Positions 11,472 through 22,877 of a DNA stretch of 64,000 nt are shown here, piece after piece. The stretch is from Stropharia rugosoannulata (taxonomy: Eukaryota; Basidiomycota; Agaricomycetes; Agaricales; Strophariaceae): contig JANCIK010000007.1 in NCBI GenBank assembly GCA_028532985.1, positions 1,674,001-1,738,000 of the forward strand. Direction: 5' to 3'. The notes under the pieces are model-generated. The model was not told where the DNA came from. It made no database searches and was given only the letters and a program-made list of their open reading frames with translations. The translations under genes were made by a program, and so were the position numbers. Within the stretch, counting starts at the first letter, position 1; each line of letters starts with the position of its first letter.

Positions 11472-12077
11472 ATGTCTTCTTCATCAACACCTCAATTCCC
11501 CAAATTGAACTCTGTCAACTATCCATCATGGTCTGCATCCATGAAGGCCTGGCTTCGTTCTCATGGTGTTTGGCGCATTGTTTCTGGTGAATCTACTAAA
11601 CCCAGACTGTCCTCACCGCCTACTGCAGCTGAGGAGACTGCGCTTGAAGCATGGTTAACGAAATGGGACAAGGCAGCTGGTATCATCTTCCTGGCAGTGG
11701 AGAATGACCAAATGATACATCTTAACAACGATTCTGACAATCCAGTCAAGATGTGGTCTGCACTCGCATCCGTGCACCTCCAGAAGCGTCCTGGTACACG
11801 CTTCAATGCCTACGACGACCTGTTCTCTATCAGGAAGCAGGAAGACAAGACCTTGCAGTCTTTGATGAACAGAGTGGACACTGCCATTCGCAGGATCCAG
11901 GATTTGCGACCTGACAAGTACGACCTAACTAACTTGGATGAGGAACTCACCTGCATGATGCTTATCCATGCACTACCAGATGAGTACAGCACATTTGCGT
12001 CGTCTCTGTTGCTTCAAGACACTCTCAACAAGACTGTGCTGCAGCAGGCCTTTGTGACAGAGGAAGCGCAACGTTGA
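11472..12077 (+). CDS. Gag N-terminal domain, unit 1 (201 aa, ends at TGA)
   Basis: The ATG at 11472 starts MSSSSTPQFPKL and aligns with the start of the short-gag copies. The product resembles copia capsid regions: W-rich N-terminus (SWSASMKAWLRSHGVW), MWSALASVHL, a helical core and LIHALPDEY. It ends at TGA (12075-12077), and coding similarity continues past the stop into a CCHC knuckle. The TGA is therefore inside gag, not at a gag/pol boundary. All five units carry it. A CGA-to-TGA change fits the sequence but the ancestor is not in the window. Confidence 0.85.
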   Translation: MSSSSTPQFPKLNSVNYPSWSASMKAWLRSHGVWRIVSGESTKPRLSSPPTAAEETALEAWLTKWDKAAGIIFLAVENDQMIHLNNDSDNPVKMWSALASVHLQKRPGTRFNAYDDLFSIRKQEDKTLQSLMNRVDTAIRRIQDLRPDKYDLTNLDEELTCMMLIHALPDEYSTFASSLLLQDTLNKTVLQQAFVTEEAQR

Positions 12078-14971
12078 CATCGTGCTGCTGAAGCATCTGC
12101 TGTGGCACTTGCACTTGCTGCACGCCAGAAAGCGGTCTCTGACTCGCCTACTGGGCCATGCACGCTGCGGGTTAGACGGACACATGCAATCGATGTGCTT
12201 TCGATTTGAGCGTGCACGGAAGGATGCGAGGTCGTCTGCACAACAGGGTGCATCGCAGAAGCAAGGGAAATCGAGGGGTAGAGGGAAGGGCAAGCAGAAG
12301 GCAAATGCTGCGAAGGAAGAAAGCGAATCAACTGAAGAGTTTGCTGGTTCTGCAAGTGCTCGCTCCTCTAATGACTCTGGCATTGACACTGACTATGAAT
12401 GGCTTGCAGACACGGGCGCTACTAGCCATATGACGCCTCATCGAGAATGGATGTATGATTACAAGCCTCACGTCATTCCCATTCGTCTTGCAGACCATAC
12501 TATAGTATACTCGGCCGGTATAGGGTCAGTTGTCATCCACCCGGTTATTAATGGGAAGGAAGCGCCTTCTGTAGAGATATCTCGCGTTTTACATGTACCA
12601 TTGCTTAAGAATAATCTACTTGCTTGTTTATACCTCACTAAACGCAAAGGCATGATTATGGAAGTTGATGATAGTACTATGCACTTCAAGCGAAACAGCA
12701 AGACTCTGTTCACTGCAACGATTACTGCATCTCACAGTGGTATCCTGAATGCGCTCACGGAGCCTGCTACACAGTCTGCAAATGCAACGTCGACTCTACC
12801 ACTGAATGCTGAGCTATGGCATCGCTGTTGCGGACATCATAGCCATGCACACATCAACAAGCTGCTCTCAAAGGATCTGGTCACTGGCATGCTCATAACG
12901 CCGAAAGAGCAACCAGATCTGATTTGCGAAGCATGCTTAGCTGGCAAGATGACGTCTGGCACATTTCCGAGCTCCACTCGCAAATCGATGCAACCACTTG
13001 AATTGGTACATTCTGACTTGCACGGCCCGCTCTCAGTGCCTACGCCTGAGGGACATCGCTACTGGATCACATTCATCGACGACTGCACTCACCTGCATGC
13101 TGTCATGTTCCTGAAGCGCAAGTCGGACGCATTTGATGCATTCAAGGTGTACAAGGCATATGCAGAGAACCAGCTAAACGCGAAAATCAAGGCAATGCAG
13201 GATGACAAGGCTGGTGAATACATGTCAAACGAGTTCATACGGTTTATGGAGCAATGCAGCATTCACAGGCGCCACAGCACACGCAATCGGCCTCAGCAAA
13301 ATGGTGTTGCTGAACGCGCCAATTGCACTATTGCTGAGCACGTCACTGCAATGCTGGTAGAGGCAAAGCTCCCACTCTCGTTTTGGCGACTTGCAGTCAT
13401 GGCTTACATTCACGTGTGGAATAGGCTCCCTACGTCGTCTCTGACTGACTCTGTGCCCTACACTGAATGGCATGGCAAGAAACCCGATATGAGCCATCTC
13501 CGTGTTTTTGGTTGTGCTGCGTACGTCTTTGTGCAGAGAGACAAATGCAAGTCACTGCAACCACATGTTGAGAAGTGCATTTTTGTCGGTTACCCTACAG
13601 GCTACAAAGGCTGGCAGTTCTACAATCTGTCCACTAAGAAGTATGTGATCTCGAACGTGCTATCTTTGACGAACGCAGTTTTCCTGGTTTGAAGGTCACT
13701 TCACCAATTAACCTGTTTCAAAGGGCACGCCTTCACATTTCTCAGATGTGCCAGATTCTGGGGGGGATTCAACTGCTGCCTATTTGCCTGACTTGGATAC
13801 TGATGACTCGGATGCACCAACTGCACCTCCTTCGGCGGGACCAGCACCATCTGACTCGTCGTCTGACGACGAACACGATGCACCTACTCCCAACTCGCAG
13901 AAACCAACAGCTAGTGCGAAATCGTCGAGTTCACCAAAGTGCTCAACTCAGCCCAATTCGCATTCTGTGAAATCACATGTGCATTCCGGTCCAACTGCTG
14001 GTCCTAGCAAGTCGAGTCAAGTACCATCGGATAGGGCGTCGAACGACGAGTCTGACAGTACCACAGTCAAGTTGGAGTCATTGCATTGCATCCCACAATC
14101 GACGAAAACACCAACATGCTCAACTCGACGAGATAAGCATTCTGCCCCAAACGTGCCCAAACCGCCTCGTGCTGTTGCACCTCCCATTCCTGTGGAACCC
14201 AAAGTCGTTGCTGAGCCTCTGAGACGCACTACACGTGAATCTCGACCTCCTGGTGAATGGTGGAAAGTCAAACCTGCTGCTGTACCTCTACCGCCGTCTA
14301 CACCGCCTTCTGAGAATGATGACCTCGATAATGACGAACTTGACAGTTACACTGTTGATGAAGGCTTGGAAGAGGTTCAGTTTGCTGGTGCTGCTACTGT
14401 GTCGGATCCCAAGAACTACAAGCAGGCACTCAAGGGCGACGATGCAGACAGATGGCAAGATGCAGCAAACGCAGAGTACAACACACTGCTGCAGAACAAC
14501 ACTTGGGAAATCGTCGACTTGCCACCTGGTGCAAAGGCAATTGGTTCTGGTTGGGTTTTCAAGGTCAAGCGTCATGCAGATGGCACTGTGGAGCGTTACA
14601 AGGCTCGTATCGTCGCAAAGGGCTACAGTCAGCGTCCTGGAATTGATTACACCGAAGTCTTTGCTCCCACCTTCCGTCCAGCAACCTTGCGCATGATACT
14701 GGCTATTGCAGCTACAGAAGACCTCGAACTACGCTCTGTGGACATTTCGTCTGCATTCACCAATGGTGACTTGGATGAGGACATCTATATGCTGCAACCT
14801 GAGGGATTCCATGAAGGCGCACCAAACAAGGTCTGCAAGTTGCGCAAGTCGCTTTACGGTCTCAAGCAATCAGCTAGGCAGTGGAACACAAAGTTGCATT
14901 CAGTTCTCACTGATATGGGTTTCAAGCATGTGGAAGCAGACAGGTCAGTGTACATCTACTCAGATGGCACA
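12078..14971 (+). pseudogene. Gag C-terminus and truncated pol, unit 1
   Basis: After the TGA the frame continues with an Ala-rich stretch, a region corresponding to the CCHC knuckle, a basic Lys/Arg/Gly-rich segment, protease (ADTGATSH, about 12404), integrase HHCC and D-D-E, the linker, and RT up to YSDGT. The YIDD box, the rest of RT and RNase H are missing. Unit 1 lacks 2 bp in the knuckle (about 12169), which removes its second Cys from frame, and has single-base losses near 13652 and 13718. The cut-off is exact, GGCACA then TAGCC of the antisense piece, with at most 1 bp of shared sequence. Confidence 0.88.
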
Positions 14972-15896
14972 TAGCCTTTGCACCAGGTGGCAAGTCGACG
15001 ATTTCCCAAGTGTTGTTCTGGAGCAGTGTGTTGTACTCTGCGCTTGCTGCATCTTGCCATCTGTCTGCATCGTCGCCCTTGAGTGCCTGCTTGTAGTTCT
15101 TGGGATCCGACACAGTAGCAGCACCAGCAAACTGAACCTCTTCCAAGCCTTCATCAACAGTGTAACTGTCGAGTTCGTCATTATCGAGGTCGTCTGTCTC
15201 AGAAGGTGGCGTAGACGGCGGTAGAGGTACAGCAGCAGGTTTGACTTTCCACCATTCGCCAGGAGGATGAGATTCACGTGTAGTGCGTCTCAGAAGCTCA
15301 GCAACGACTTTGGGTTCCACAGGAATGGGAGGTGCAACAGTATGAGGTGGTTTGGACAGGTTTGGAGCAGAATGCTGATCTCGTCGAGTTGAGCATGTTG
15401 GTGTTTTCGACGATTGCCGAATGCGATGCAATGACTCCAACTTGGGTGTGGTACTGTCAGACTCGTCTTTCGACGCCCTATCCGATGGTACTTGACTCGA
15501 CTTGCTGGGACCAGCAGTTGGACCGGAATGCACATGCGATTTCCCAGAATGCGAATTGGGCAGAGTTGAGCACTTTGGTGAACTCAACGATTTCGTGCCA
15601 GTGGTCGGTTTCTGCGAGTTGGGAGTAGGTGCATCGTGTTCGTCGTCAGACGACGAGTCAGATGGTGCCGGTCCCGCCGAAGGAGGTGCAGTTGGTGTGT
15701 CCGAGTCATCAGTATCCAAGTCAGGCAAATAGGCAGCAGTTGAATCCCCCCCAGAATCTGGCACATCTGAGAAGTGTGAAGGCGTGCCCTTTGGAAACAG
15801 GTTAATCGGTGAAGTAACCTTCAAACCAGGAAAACTGCATTCGTCAAAGATAGCACGCCCGAGATCACATACTTCTTAGTGGACGGATTGTAGAAC
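14972..15896 (-). pseudogene. Antisense pol fragment of unit 1
   Basis: A 925 bp minus-strand piece covering RT around GAKA back to the end of integrase. It has no start or end of its own and abuts the next LTR at 15897. It is the reverse complement, at high similarity, of 13615-14538 in the same unit, with 433 bp between the arms. Its left third matches F-like sequence (GTCTGTCTCAGAAGGTGG) while the remainder matches fragment C, so it is itself a mosaic. Confidence 0.9.
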
Positions 15897-16099
15897 TGTT
15901 AGATTACATAGGCAATCATCACCATCAGCAGTTAAGATTAGATAGTGCGGACTATAATTAGTTCGCTCCACATTTAGCTTAGTTCACTTCTGGTAGTATA
16001 TATAGCATGTACTAGTGTAGATGCCTCTTAATCTATTACCACTACCATCCCACCTGAGTTAGGGGCGCTCTCTGTGCCTATAAGCGTCCGCTTTTAACA
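15897..16099 (+). repeat. LTR of tandem unit 2
   Basis: 203 bp, nearly identical to the unit 1 LTR; one visible difference is CTTAGTTCAC instead of CTTAGTTCGC (CpG to CpA), shared with unit 3. The PBS follows at 16100-16116. Confidence 0.92.
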
Positions 16100-16873
16100 G
16101 GTTATGAGCCCTGCGCTCTGAGCAGTCCCTACTCATTGCTACTCTCTCTTATTCTCACTCTCCTTTCACCTGGGTGGCTTGGTACTTAACCTAACACTCA
16201 TTCGCGCTCGTTTCGCCTCGTTGTTTCACGAGCAGGACCGCCACGTCACGACCGTCGTTCTGGTACCACTCTCGTTCCGCCAGCTCAATCGGTCCTCGCA
16301 CATTTCGCTCTTTTTCTTTACAGGTCCTCTGCACTCTCTTGGTTTCACCAGAGACTGCTTCAGCTTTGGGCTTCCCAGAGCTGTCCGCTCTTTGTGCTTT
16401 TAGGGCTTCCTGATCGTCGCCCCACTCCGTTCTTTCGAGGATCCACTCTTCATCCACTCTTCATACGACCCTCGCTGCCTGCCGATTGCCACATCACTAC
16501 GCTCCGTCGTTCTTCTGCAATCGACCAGTCTTCACCAGAGTGCTCAACTCCTCGAGTTAGGACCTCGAAATTTGTTCAGCTCACTGCGACCTCGCATCGA
16601 CGTTGACTCTGTTGCAACTCAGCATACCATTTCCTTCATCATCGATACATCGAGCCCCAACTCTCATCTCGATCAGTTGCATTGTTGTCAAGAAATTCAC
16701 ACTTTAGTACCCAAGTGCTCAACTCCTCGAGTTTGCAACTCCAATTTTGTCGTCGTTGCCACGCCCCGAGTTCGTCATCGTTACCCCTATAACTTGGCAG
16801 TCCTAGGTTTCACGTGTTCGACTATCGGTCCTTCCACTCTCACGTCGATTGCATCTCTCATCGGTCTGCAATC

Positions 16874-17485
16874 ATGTCTTCTTCATCAACACCTCAATTC
16901 CCCAAATTGAACTCTGTCAACTATCCATCATGGTCTGCATCCATGAAGGCCTGGCTTCGTTCTCATGGTGTTTGGCGCATTGTTTCTGGTGAATCTACTA
17001 AACCCAGACTGTCCTCACCGCCTACTGCAGCTGCAGCTGAGGAGACTGCGCTTGAAGCATGGTTAACGAAATGGGACAAGGCAGCTGGTATCATCTTCCT
17101 GGCAGTGGAGAATGACCAAATGATACATCTTAACAACGATTCTGACAATCCAGTCAAGATGTGGTCTGCACTCGCATCCGTGCACCTCCAGAAGCGTCCT
17201 GGTACACGCTTCAATGCCTACGACGACCTGTTCTCTATCAGGAAGCAGGAAGACAAGACCTTGCAGTCTTTGATGAACAGAGTGGACACTGCCATTCGCA
17301 GGATCCAGGATTTGCGACCTGACAAGTACGACCTAACTAACTTGGATGAGGAACTCACCTGCATGATGCTTATCCATGCACTACCAGATGAGTACAGCAC
17401 ATTTGCGTCGTCTCTGTTGCTTCAAGACACTCTCAACAAGACTGTGCTGCAGCAGGCCTTTGTGACAGAGGAAGCGCAACGTTGA
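16874..17485 (+). CDS. Gag N-terminal domain, unit 2 (203 aa, ends at TGA)
   Basis: Same start and same terminal TGA (17483-17485) as unit 1. It differs by an in-frame 6 bp duplication (GCAGCT) that gives TAAAAEETA instead of TAAEETA. The open frame up to the shared TGA is otherwise unbroken. Confidence 0.85.
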   Translation: MSSSSTPQFPKLNSVNYPSWSASMKAWLRSHGVWRIVSGESTKPRLSSPPTAAAAEETALEAWLTKWDKAAGIIFLAVENDQMIHLNNDSDNPVKMWSALASVHLQKRPGTRFNAYDDLFSIRKQEDKTLQSLMNRVDTAIRRIQDLRPDKYDLTNLDEELTCMMLIHALPDEYSTFASSLLLQDTLNKTVLQQAFVTEEAQR

Positions 17486-20374
17486 CATCGTGCTGCTGAA
17501 GCATCTGCTGTGGCACTTGCACTTGCTGCACGCCAGAAAGCGGTCTCTGACTCGCCTACTGGGCCATGCACGATTTGCGGGTTAGACGGACACATGCAAT
17601 CGATGTGCTTTCGATTTGAGCGTGCACGGAAGGATGCGAGGTCGTCTGCACAACAGGGTGCATCGCAGAAGCAAGGGAAATCGAGGGGTAGAGGGAAGGG
17701 CAAGCAGAAGGCAAATGCTGCGAAGGAAGAAAGCGAATCAACTGAAGAGTTTGCTGGTTCTGCAAGTGCTCGCTCCTCTAATGACTCTGGCATTGACACT
17801 GACTATGAATGGCTTGCAGACACGGGCGCTACTAGCCATATGACGCCTCATCGAGAATGGATGTATGATTACAAGCCTCACGTCATTCCCATTCGTCTTG
17901 CAGACCATACTATAGTATACTCGGCCGGTATAGGGTCAGTTGTCATCCACCCGGTTATTAATGGGAAGGAAGCGCCTTCTGTAGAGATATCTCGCGTTTA
18001 CATGTACCATTGCTTAAGAATAATCTACTTGCTTGTTTATACCTCACTAAACGCAAAGGCATGATTATGGAAGTTGATGATAGTACTATGCACTTCAAGC
18101 GAAACAGCAAGACTCTGTTCACTGCAACGATTACTGCATCTCACAGTGGTATCCTGAATGCGCTCACGGAGCCTGCTACACAGTCTGCAAATGCAACGTC
18201 GACTCTACCACTGAATGCTGAGCTATGGCATCGTCGTTGCGGACATCATAGCCATGCACACATCAACAAGCTGCTCTCAAAGGATCTGGTCACTGGCATG
18301 CTCATAACGTCGAAAGAGCAACCAGATCTGATTTGCGAAGCATGCTTAGCTGGCAAGATGACGTCTGGCACATTTCCGAGCTCCACTCGCAAATCGATGC
18401 AACCACTTGAATTGGTACATTCTGACTTGCACGGCCCGCTCTCAGTGCCTACGCCTGAGGACATCGCTACTGGATCACATTCATCGACGACTGCACTCAC
18501 CTGCATGCTGTCATGTTCCTGAAGCGCAAGTCGGACGCATTTGATGCATTCAAGGTGTACAAGGCATATGCAGAGAACCAGCTAAACGCGAAAATCAAGG
18601 CAATGCAGGATGACAAGGCTGGTGAATACATGTCAAACGAGTTCATACGGTTTATGGAGCAATGCAGCATTCACAGGCGCCACAGCACACGCAATCGGCC
18701 TCAGCAAAATGGTGTTGCTGAACGCGCCAATTGCACTATTGCTGAGCACGTCACTGCAATGCTGGTAGAGGCAAAGCTCCCACTCGTTTTGGCGACTTGC
18801 AGTCATGGCTTACATTCACGTGTGGAATAGGCTCCTACGTCGTCTCTGACTGACTCTGTGCCCTACACTGAATGGCATGGCAAGAAACCCGATATGAGCC
18901 ATCTCCGTGTTTTTGGTTGTGCTGCGTACGTCTTTGTGCAGAGAGACAAATGCAAGTCACTGCAACCACATGTTGAGAAGTGCATTTTTGTCGGTTACCC
19001 TACAGGCTACAAAGGCTGGCAGTTCTACAATCTGTCCACTAAGAAGTATGTGATCTCGGAACGTGCTATCTTTGACGAACGCAGTTTTCCTGGTTTGAAG
19101 GTCACTTCACCAATTAACCTGTTTCCAAAGGGCACGCCTTCACATTTCTCAGATGTGCCAGATTCTGGGGGATTCAACTGCTGCCTATTTGCCTGACTTG
19201 GATACTGATGACTCGGATGCACCAACTGCACCTCCTTCGCGGGACCAGCACCATCTGACTCGTCGTCTGACGACGAACACGATGCACCTACTCCCAACTC
19301 GCAGAAACCAACAGCTAGTGCGAAATCGTCGAGTTCACCAAAGTGCTCAACTCAGCCCAATTCGCATTCTGTGAAATCACATGTGCATTCCGGTCCAACT
19401 GCTGGTCCTAGCAAGTCGAGTCAAGTACCATCGGATAGGGCGTCGAACGACGAGTCTGACAGTACCACAGTCAAGTTGGAGTCATTGCATTGCATCCCAC
19501 AATCGACGAAAACACCAACATGCTCAACTCGACGAGATAAGCATTCTGCCCCAAACGTGCCCAAACCGCCTCGTACTGTTGCACCTCCCATTCCTGTGGA
19601 ACCCAAAGTCGTTGCTGAGCCTCTGAGACGCACTACACGTGAATCTCGACCTCCTGGTGAATGGTGGAAAGTCAAACCTGCTGCTGTACCTCTACCGCCG
19701 TCTACACCGCCTTCTGAGAATGATGACCTCGATAATGACGAACTTGACAGTTACACTGTTGATGAAGGCTTGGAAGAGGTTCAGTTTGCTGGTGCTGCTA
19801 CTGTGTCGGATCCCAAGAACTACAAGCAGGCACTCAAGGGCGACGATGCAGACAGATGGCAAGATGCAGCAAACGCAGAGTACAACACACTGCTGCAGAA
19901 CAACACTTGGGAAATCGTCGACTTGCCACCTGGTGCAAAGGCAATTGGTTCTGGTTGGGTTTTCAAGGTCAAGCGTCATGCAGATGGCACTGTGGAGCGT
20001 TACAAGGCTCGTATCGTCGCAAAGGGCTACAGTCAGCGTCCTGGAATTGATTACACCAAGTCTTTGCTCCCACCTTCCGTCCAGCAACCTTGCGCATGAT
20101 ACTGGCTATTGCAGCTACAGAAGACCTCGAACTACGCTCTGTGGACATTTCGTCTGCATTCACCAATGGTGACTTGGATGAGGACATCTATATGCTGCAA
20201 CCTGAGGGATTCCATGAAGGCACACCAAACAAGGTCTGCAAGTTGCGCAAGTCGCTTTACGGTCTCAAGCAATCAGCTAGGCAGTGGAACACAAAGTTGC
20301 ATTCAGTTCTCACTGATATGGGTTTCAAGCATGTGGAAGCAGACAGGTCAGTGTACATCTACTCAGATGGCACA
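17486..20374 (+). pseudogene. Gag C-terminus and truncated pol, unit 2
   Basis: Same organisation as unit 1. The zinc knuckle is readable here as CTICGLDGHMQSMC (CX2CX4HX4C). It is the most broken unit: short losses relative to its siblings lie near 17998, 18460, 18785 (2 bp), 18833, 19168 (2 bp in a G run), 19240 and 20058. Each shifts the frame. The truncation at YSDGT is identical to unit 1. Confidence 0.88.
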
Positions 20375-21300
20375 TAGCCTTTGCACCAGGTGGCAAGTCG
20401 ACGATTTCCCAAGTGTTGTTCTGGAGCAGTGTGTTGTACTCTGCGTTTGCTGCATCTTGCCATCTGTCTGCATCGTCGCCCTTGAGTGCCTGCTTGTAGT
20501 TCTTGGGATCCGACACAGTAGCAGCACCAGCAAACTGAACCTCTTCCAAGCCTTCATCAACAGTGTAACTGTCAAGTTCGTCATTATCGAGGTCGTCTGT
20601 CTCAGAAGGTGGCGTAGACGGCGGTAGAGGTACAGCAGCAGGTTTGACTTTCCACCATTCGCCAGGAGGATGAGATTCACGTGTAGTGCGTCTCAGAAGC
20701 TCAGCAACGACTTTGGGTTCCACAGGAATGGGAGGTGCAACAGTATGAGGTGGTTTGGACAGGTTTGGAGCAGAATGCTGATCTCGTCGAGTTGAGCATG
20801 TTGGTGTTTTCGACGATTGCCGAATGCGATGCAATGACTCCAACTTGGGTGTGGTACTGTCAGACTCGTCTTTCGACGCCCTATCCGATGGTACTTGACT
20901 CGACTTGCTGGGACCAGCAGTTGGACCGGAATGCACATGCGATTTCCCAGAATGCGAATTGGGCAGAGTTGAGCACTTTGGTGAACTCGACGATTTCGTG
21001 CCAGTGGTCGGTTTCTGCGAGTTGGGAGTAGGTGCATCGTGTTCGTCGTCAGACGACGAGTCAGATGGTGCCGGTCCCGCCAAAGGAGGTGCAGTTGGTG
21101 TGTCCGAGTCATCAGTATCCAAGTCAGGCAAATAGGCAGCAGTTGAATCCCCCCCAGAATCTGGCACATCTGAGAAGTGTGAAGGCGTGCCCTTTGGAAA
21201 CAGGTTAATCGGTGAAGTAACCTTCAAACCAGGAAAACTGCATTCGTCAAAGATAGCACGTTCCGAGATCACATACTTCTTAGTGGACGGATTGTAGAAC
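20375..21300 (-). pseudogene. Antisense pol fragment of unit 2
   Basis: Same extent and same junctions as in unit 1. The antisense frame is open through the linker into the RT start, ending in junction-derived residues. It pairs with the sense pol of its own unit. Confidence 0.9.
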
Positions 21301-21503
21301 TGTTAGATTACATAGGCAATCATCACCATCAGCAGTTAAGATTAGATAGTGCGGACTATAATTAGTTCGCTCCACATTTAGCTTAGTTCACTTCTGGTAG
21401 TATATATAGCATGTACTAGTGTAGATGCCTCTTAATCTATTACCACTACCATCCCACCTGAGTTAGGGGCGCTCTCTGTGCCTATAAGCGTCCGCTTTTA
21501 ACA
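21301..21503 (+). repeat. LTR of tandem unit 3
   Basis: 203 bp; shares the CTTAGTTCAC variant with unit 2. The PBS follows at 21504-21520. Confidence 0.92.
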
Positions 21504-22271
21504 GGTTATGAGCCCTGCGCTCTGAGCAGTCCCTACTCATTGCTACTCTCTCTTATTCTCACTCTCCTTTCACCTGGGTGGCTTGGTACTTAACCTAACA
21601 CTCATTCGCGCTCGTTTCGCCTCGTTGTTTCACGAGCAGGACCGCCACGTCACGACCGTCGTTCTGGTACCACTCTCGTTCCGCCAGCTCAATCGGTCCT
21701 CGCACATTTCGCTCTTTTTCTTTACAGGTCCTCTGCACTCTCTTGGTTTCACCAGAGACTGCTTCAGCTTTGGGCTTCCCAGAGCTGTCCGCTCTTTTGT
21801 GCTTTTAGGGCTTCCCTGATCGTCGCCCCACTCCGTTCTTTCGAGGATCCACTCTTCATACGACCCCCTCGCTGCCTGCCGATTGCCACATCACTACGCT
21901 CCGTCGTTCTTCTGCAATCGACCAGTCTTCACCAGAGTGCTCAACTCCTCGAGTTAGGACCTCGAAATTTGTTCAGCTCACTGCGACCTCGCATCGACGT
22001 TGACTCTGTTGCAACTCAGCATACCATTTCCTTCATCATCGATACATCGAGCCCCCAACTCTCATCTCGATCAGTTGCATTGTTGTCAAGAAATTCACAC
22101 TTTAGTACCCAAGTGCTCAACTCCTCGAGTTTGCAACTCCAATTTTGTCGTCGTTGCCACGCCCCGAGTTCGTCATCGTTACCCCTATAACTTGGCAGTC
22201 CTAGGTTTCACGTGTTCGACTATCGGTCCTTCCACTCTCACGTCGATTGCATCTCTCATCGTTCTGCAATC

Positions 22272-22877
22272 ATGTCTTCTTCATCAACACCTCAATTCCC
22301 CAAATTGAACTCTGTCAACTATCCATCATGGTCTGCATCCATGAAGGCCTGGCTTCGTTCTCATGGTGTTTGGCGCATTGTTTCTGGTGAATCTACTAAA
22401 CCCAGACTGTCCTCACCGCCTACTGCAGCTGAGGAGACTGCGCTTGAAGCATGGTTAACGAAATGGGACAAGGCAGCTGGTATCATCTTCCTGGCAGTGG
22501 AGAATGACCAAATGATACATCTTAACAACGATTCTGACAATCCAGTCAAGATGTGGTCTGCACTCGCATCCGTGCACCTCCAGAAGCGTCCTGGTACACG
22601 CTTCAATGCCTACGACGACCTGTTCTCTATCAGGAAGCAGGAAGACAAGACCTTGCAGTCTTTGATGAACAGAGTGGACACTGCCATTCGCAGGATCCAG
22701 GATTTGCGACCTGACAAGTACGACCTAACTAACTTGGATGAGGAACTCACCTGCATGATGCTTATCCATGCACTACCAGATGAGTACAGCACATTTGCGT
22801 CGTCTCTGTTGCTTCAAGACACTCTCAACAAGACTGTGCTGCAGCAGGCCTTTGTGACAGAGGAAGCGCAACGTTGA
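22272..22877 (+). CDS. Gag N-terminal domain, unit 3 (201 aa, ends at TGA)
   Basis: The start is at 22272 and the shared TGA at 22875-22877. The sequence has no break and matches unit 1 in length. Confidence 0.85.
   Translation: MSSSSTPQFPKLNSVNYPSWSASMKAWLRSHGVWRIVSGESTKPRLSSPPTAAEETALEAWLTKWDKAAGIIFLAVENDQMIHLNNDSDNPVKMWSALASVHLQKRPGTRFNAYDDLFSIRKQEDKTLQSLMNRVDTAIRRIQDLRPDKYDLTNLDEELTCMMLIHALPDEYSTFASSLLLQDTLNKTVLQQAFVTEEAQR

Noticed and set aside
9124..15896. Autointegration of a single copia cDNA as the source of the antisense pieces
   Set aside because: LTR ends do join inverted internal sequence, but sense and antisense parts belong to different sequence variants, so two or more copies are needed; nested insertion plus duplication fits better.
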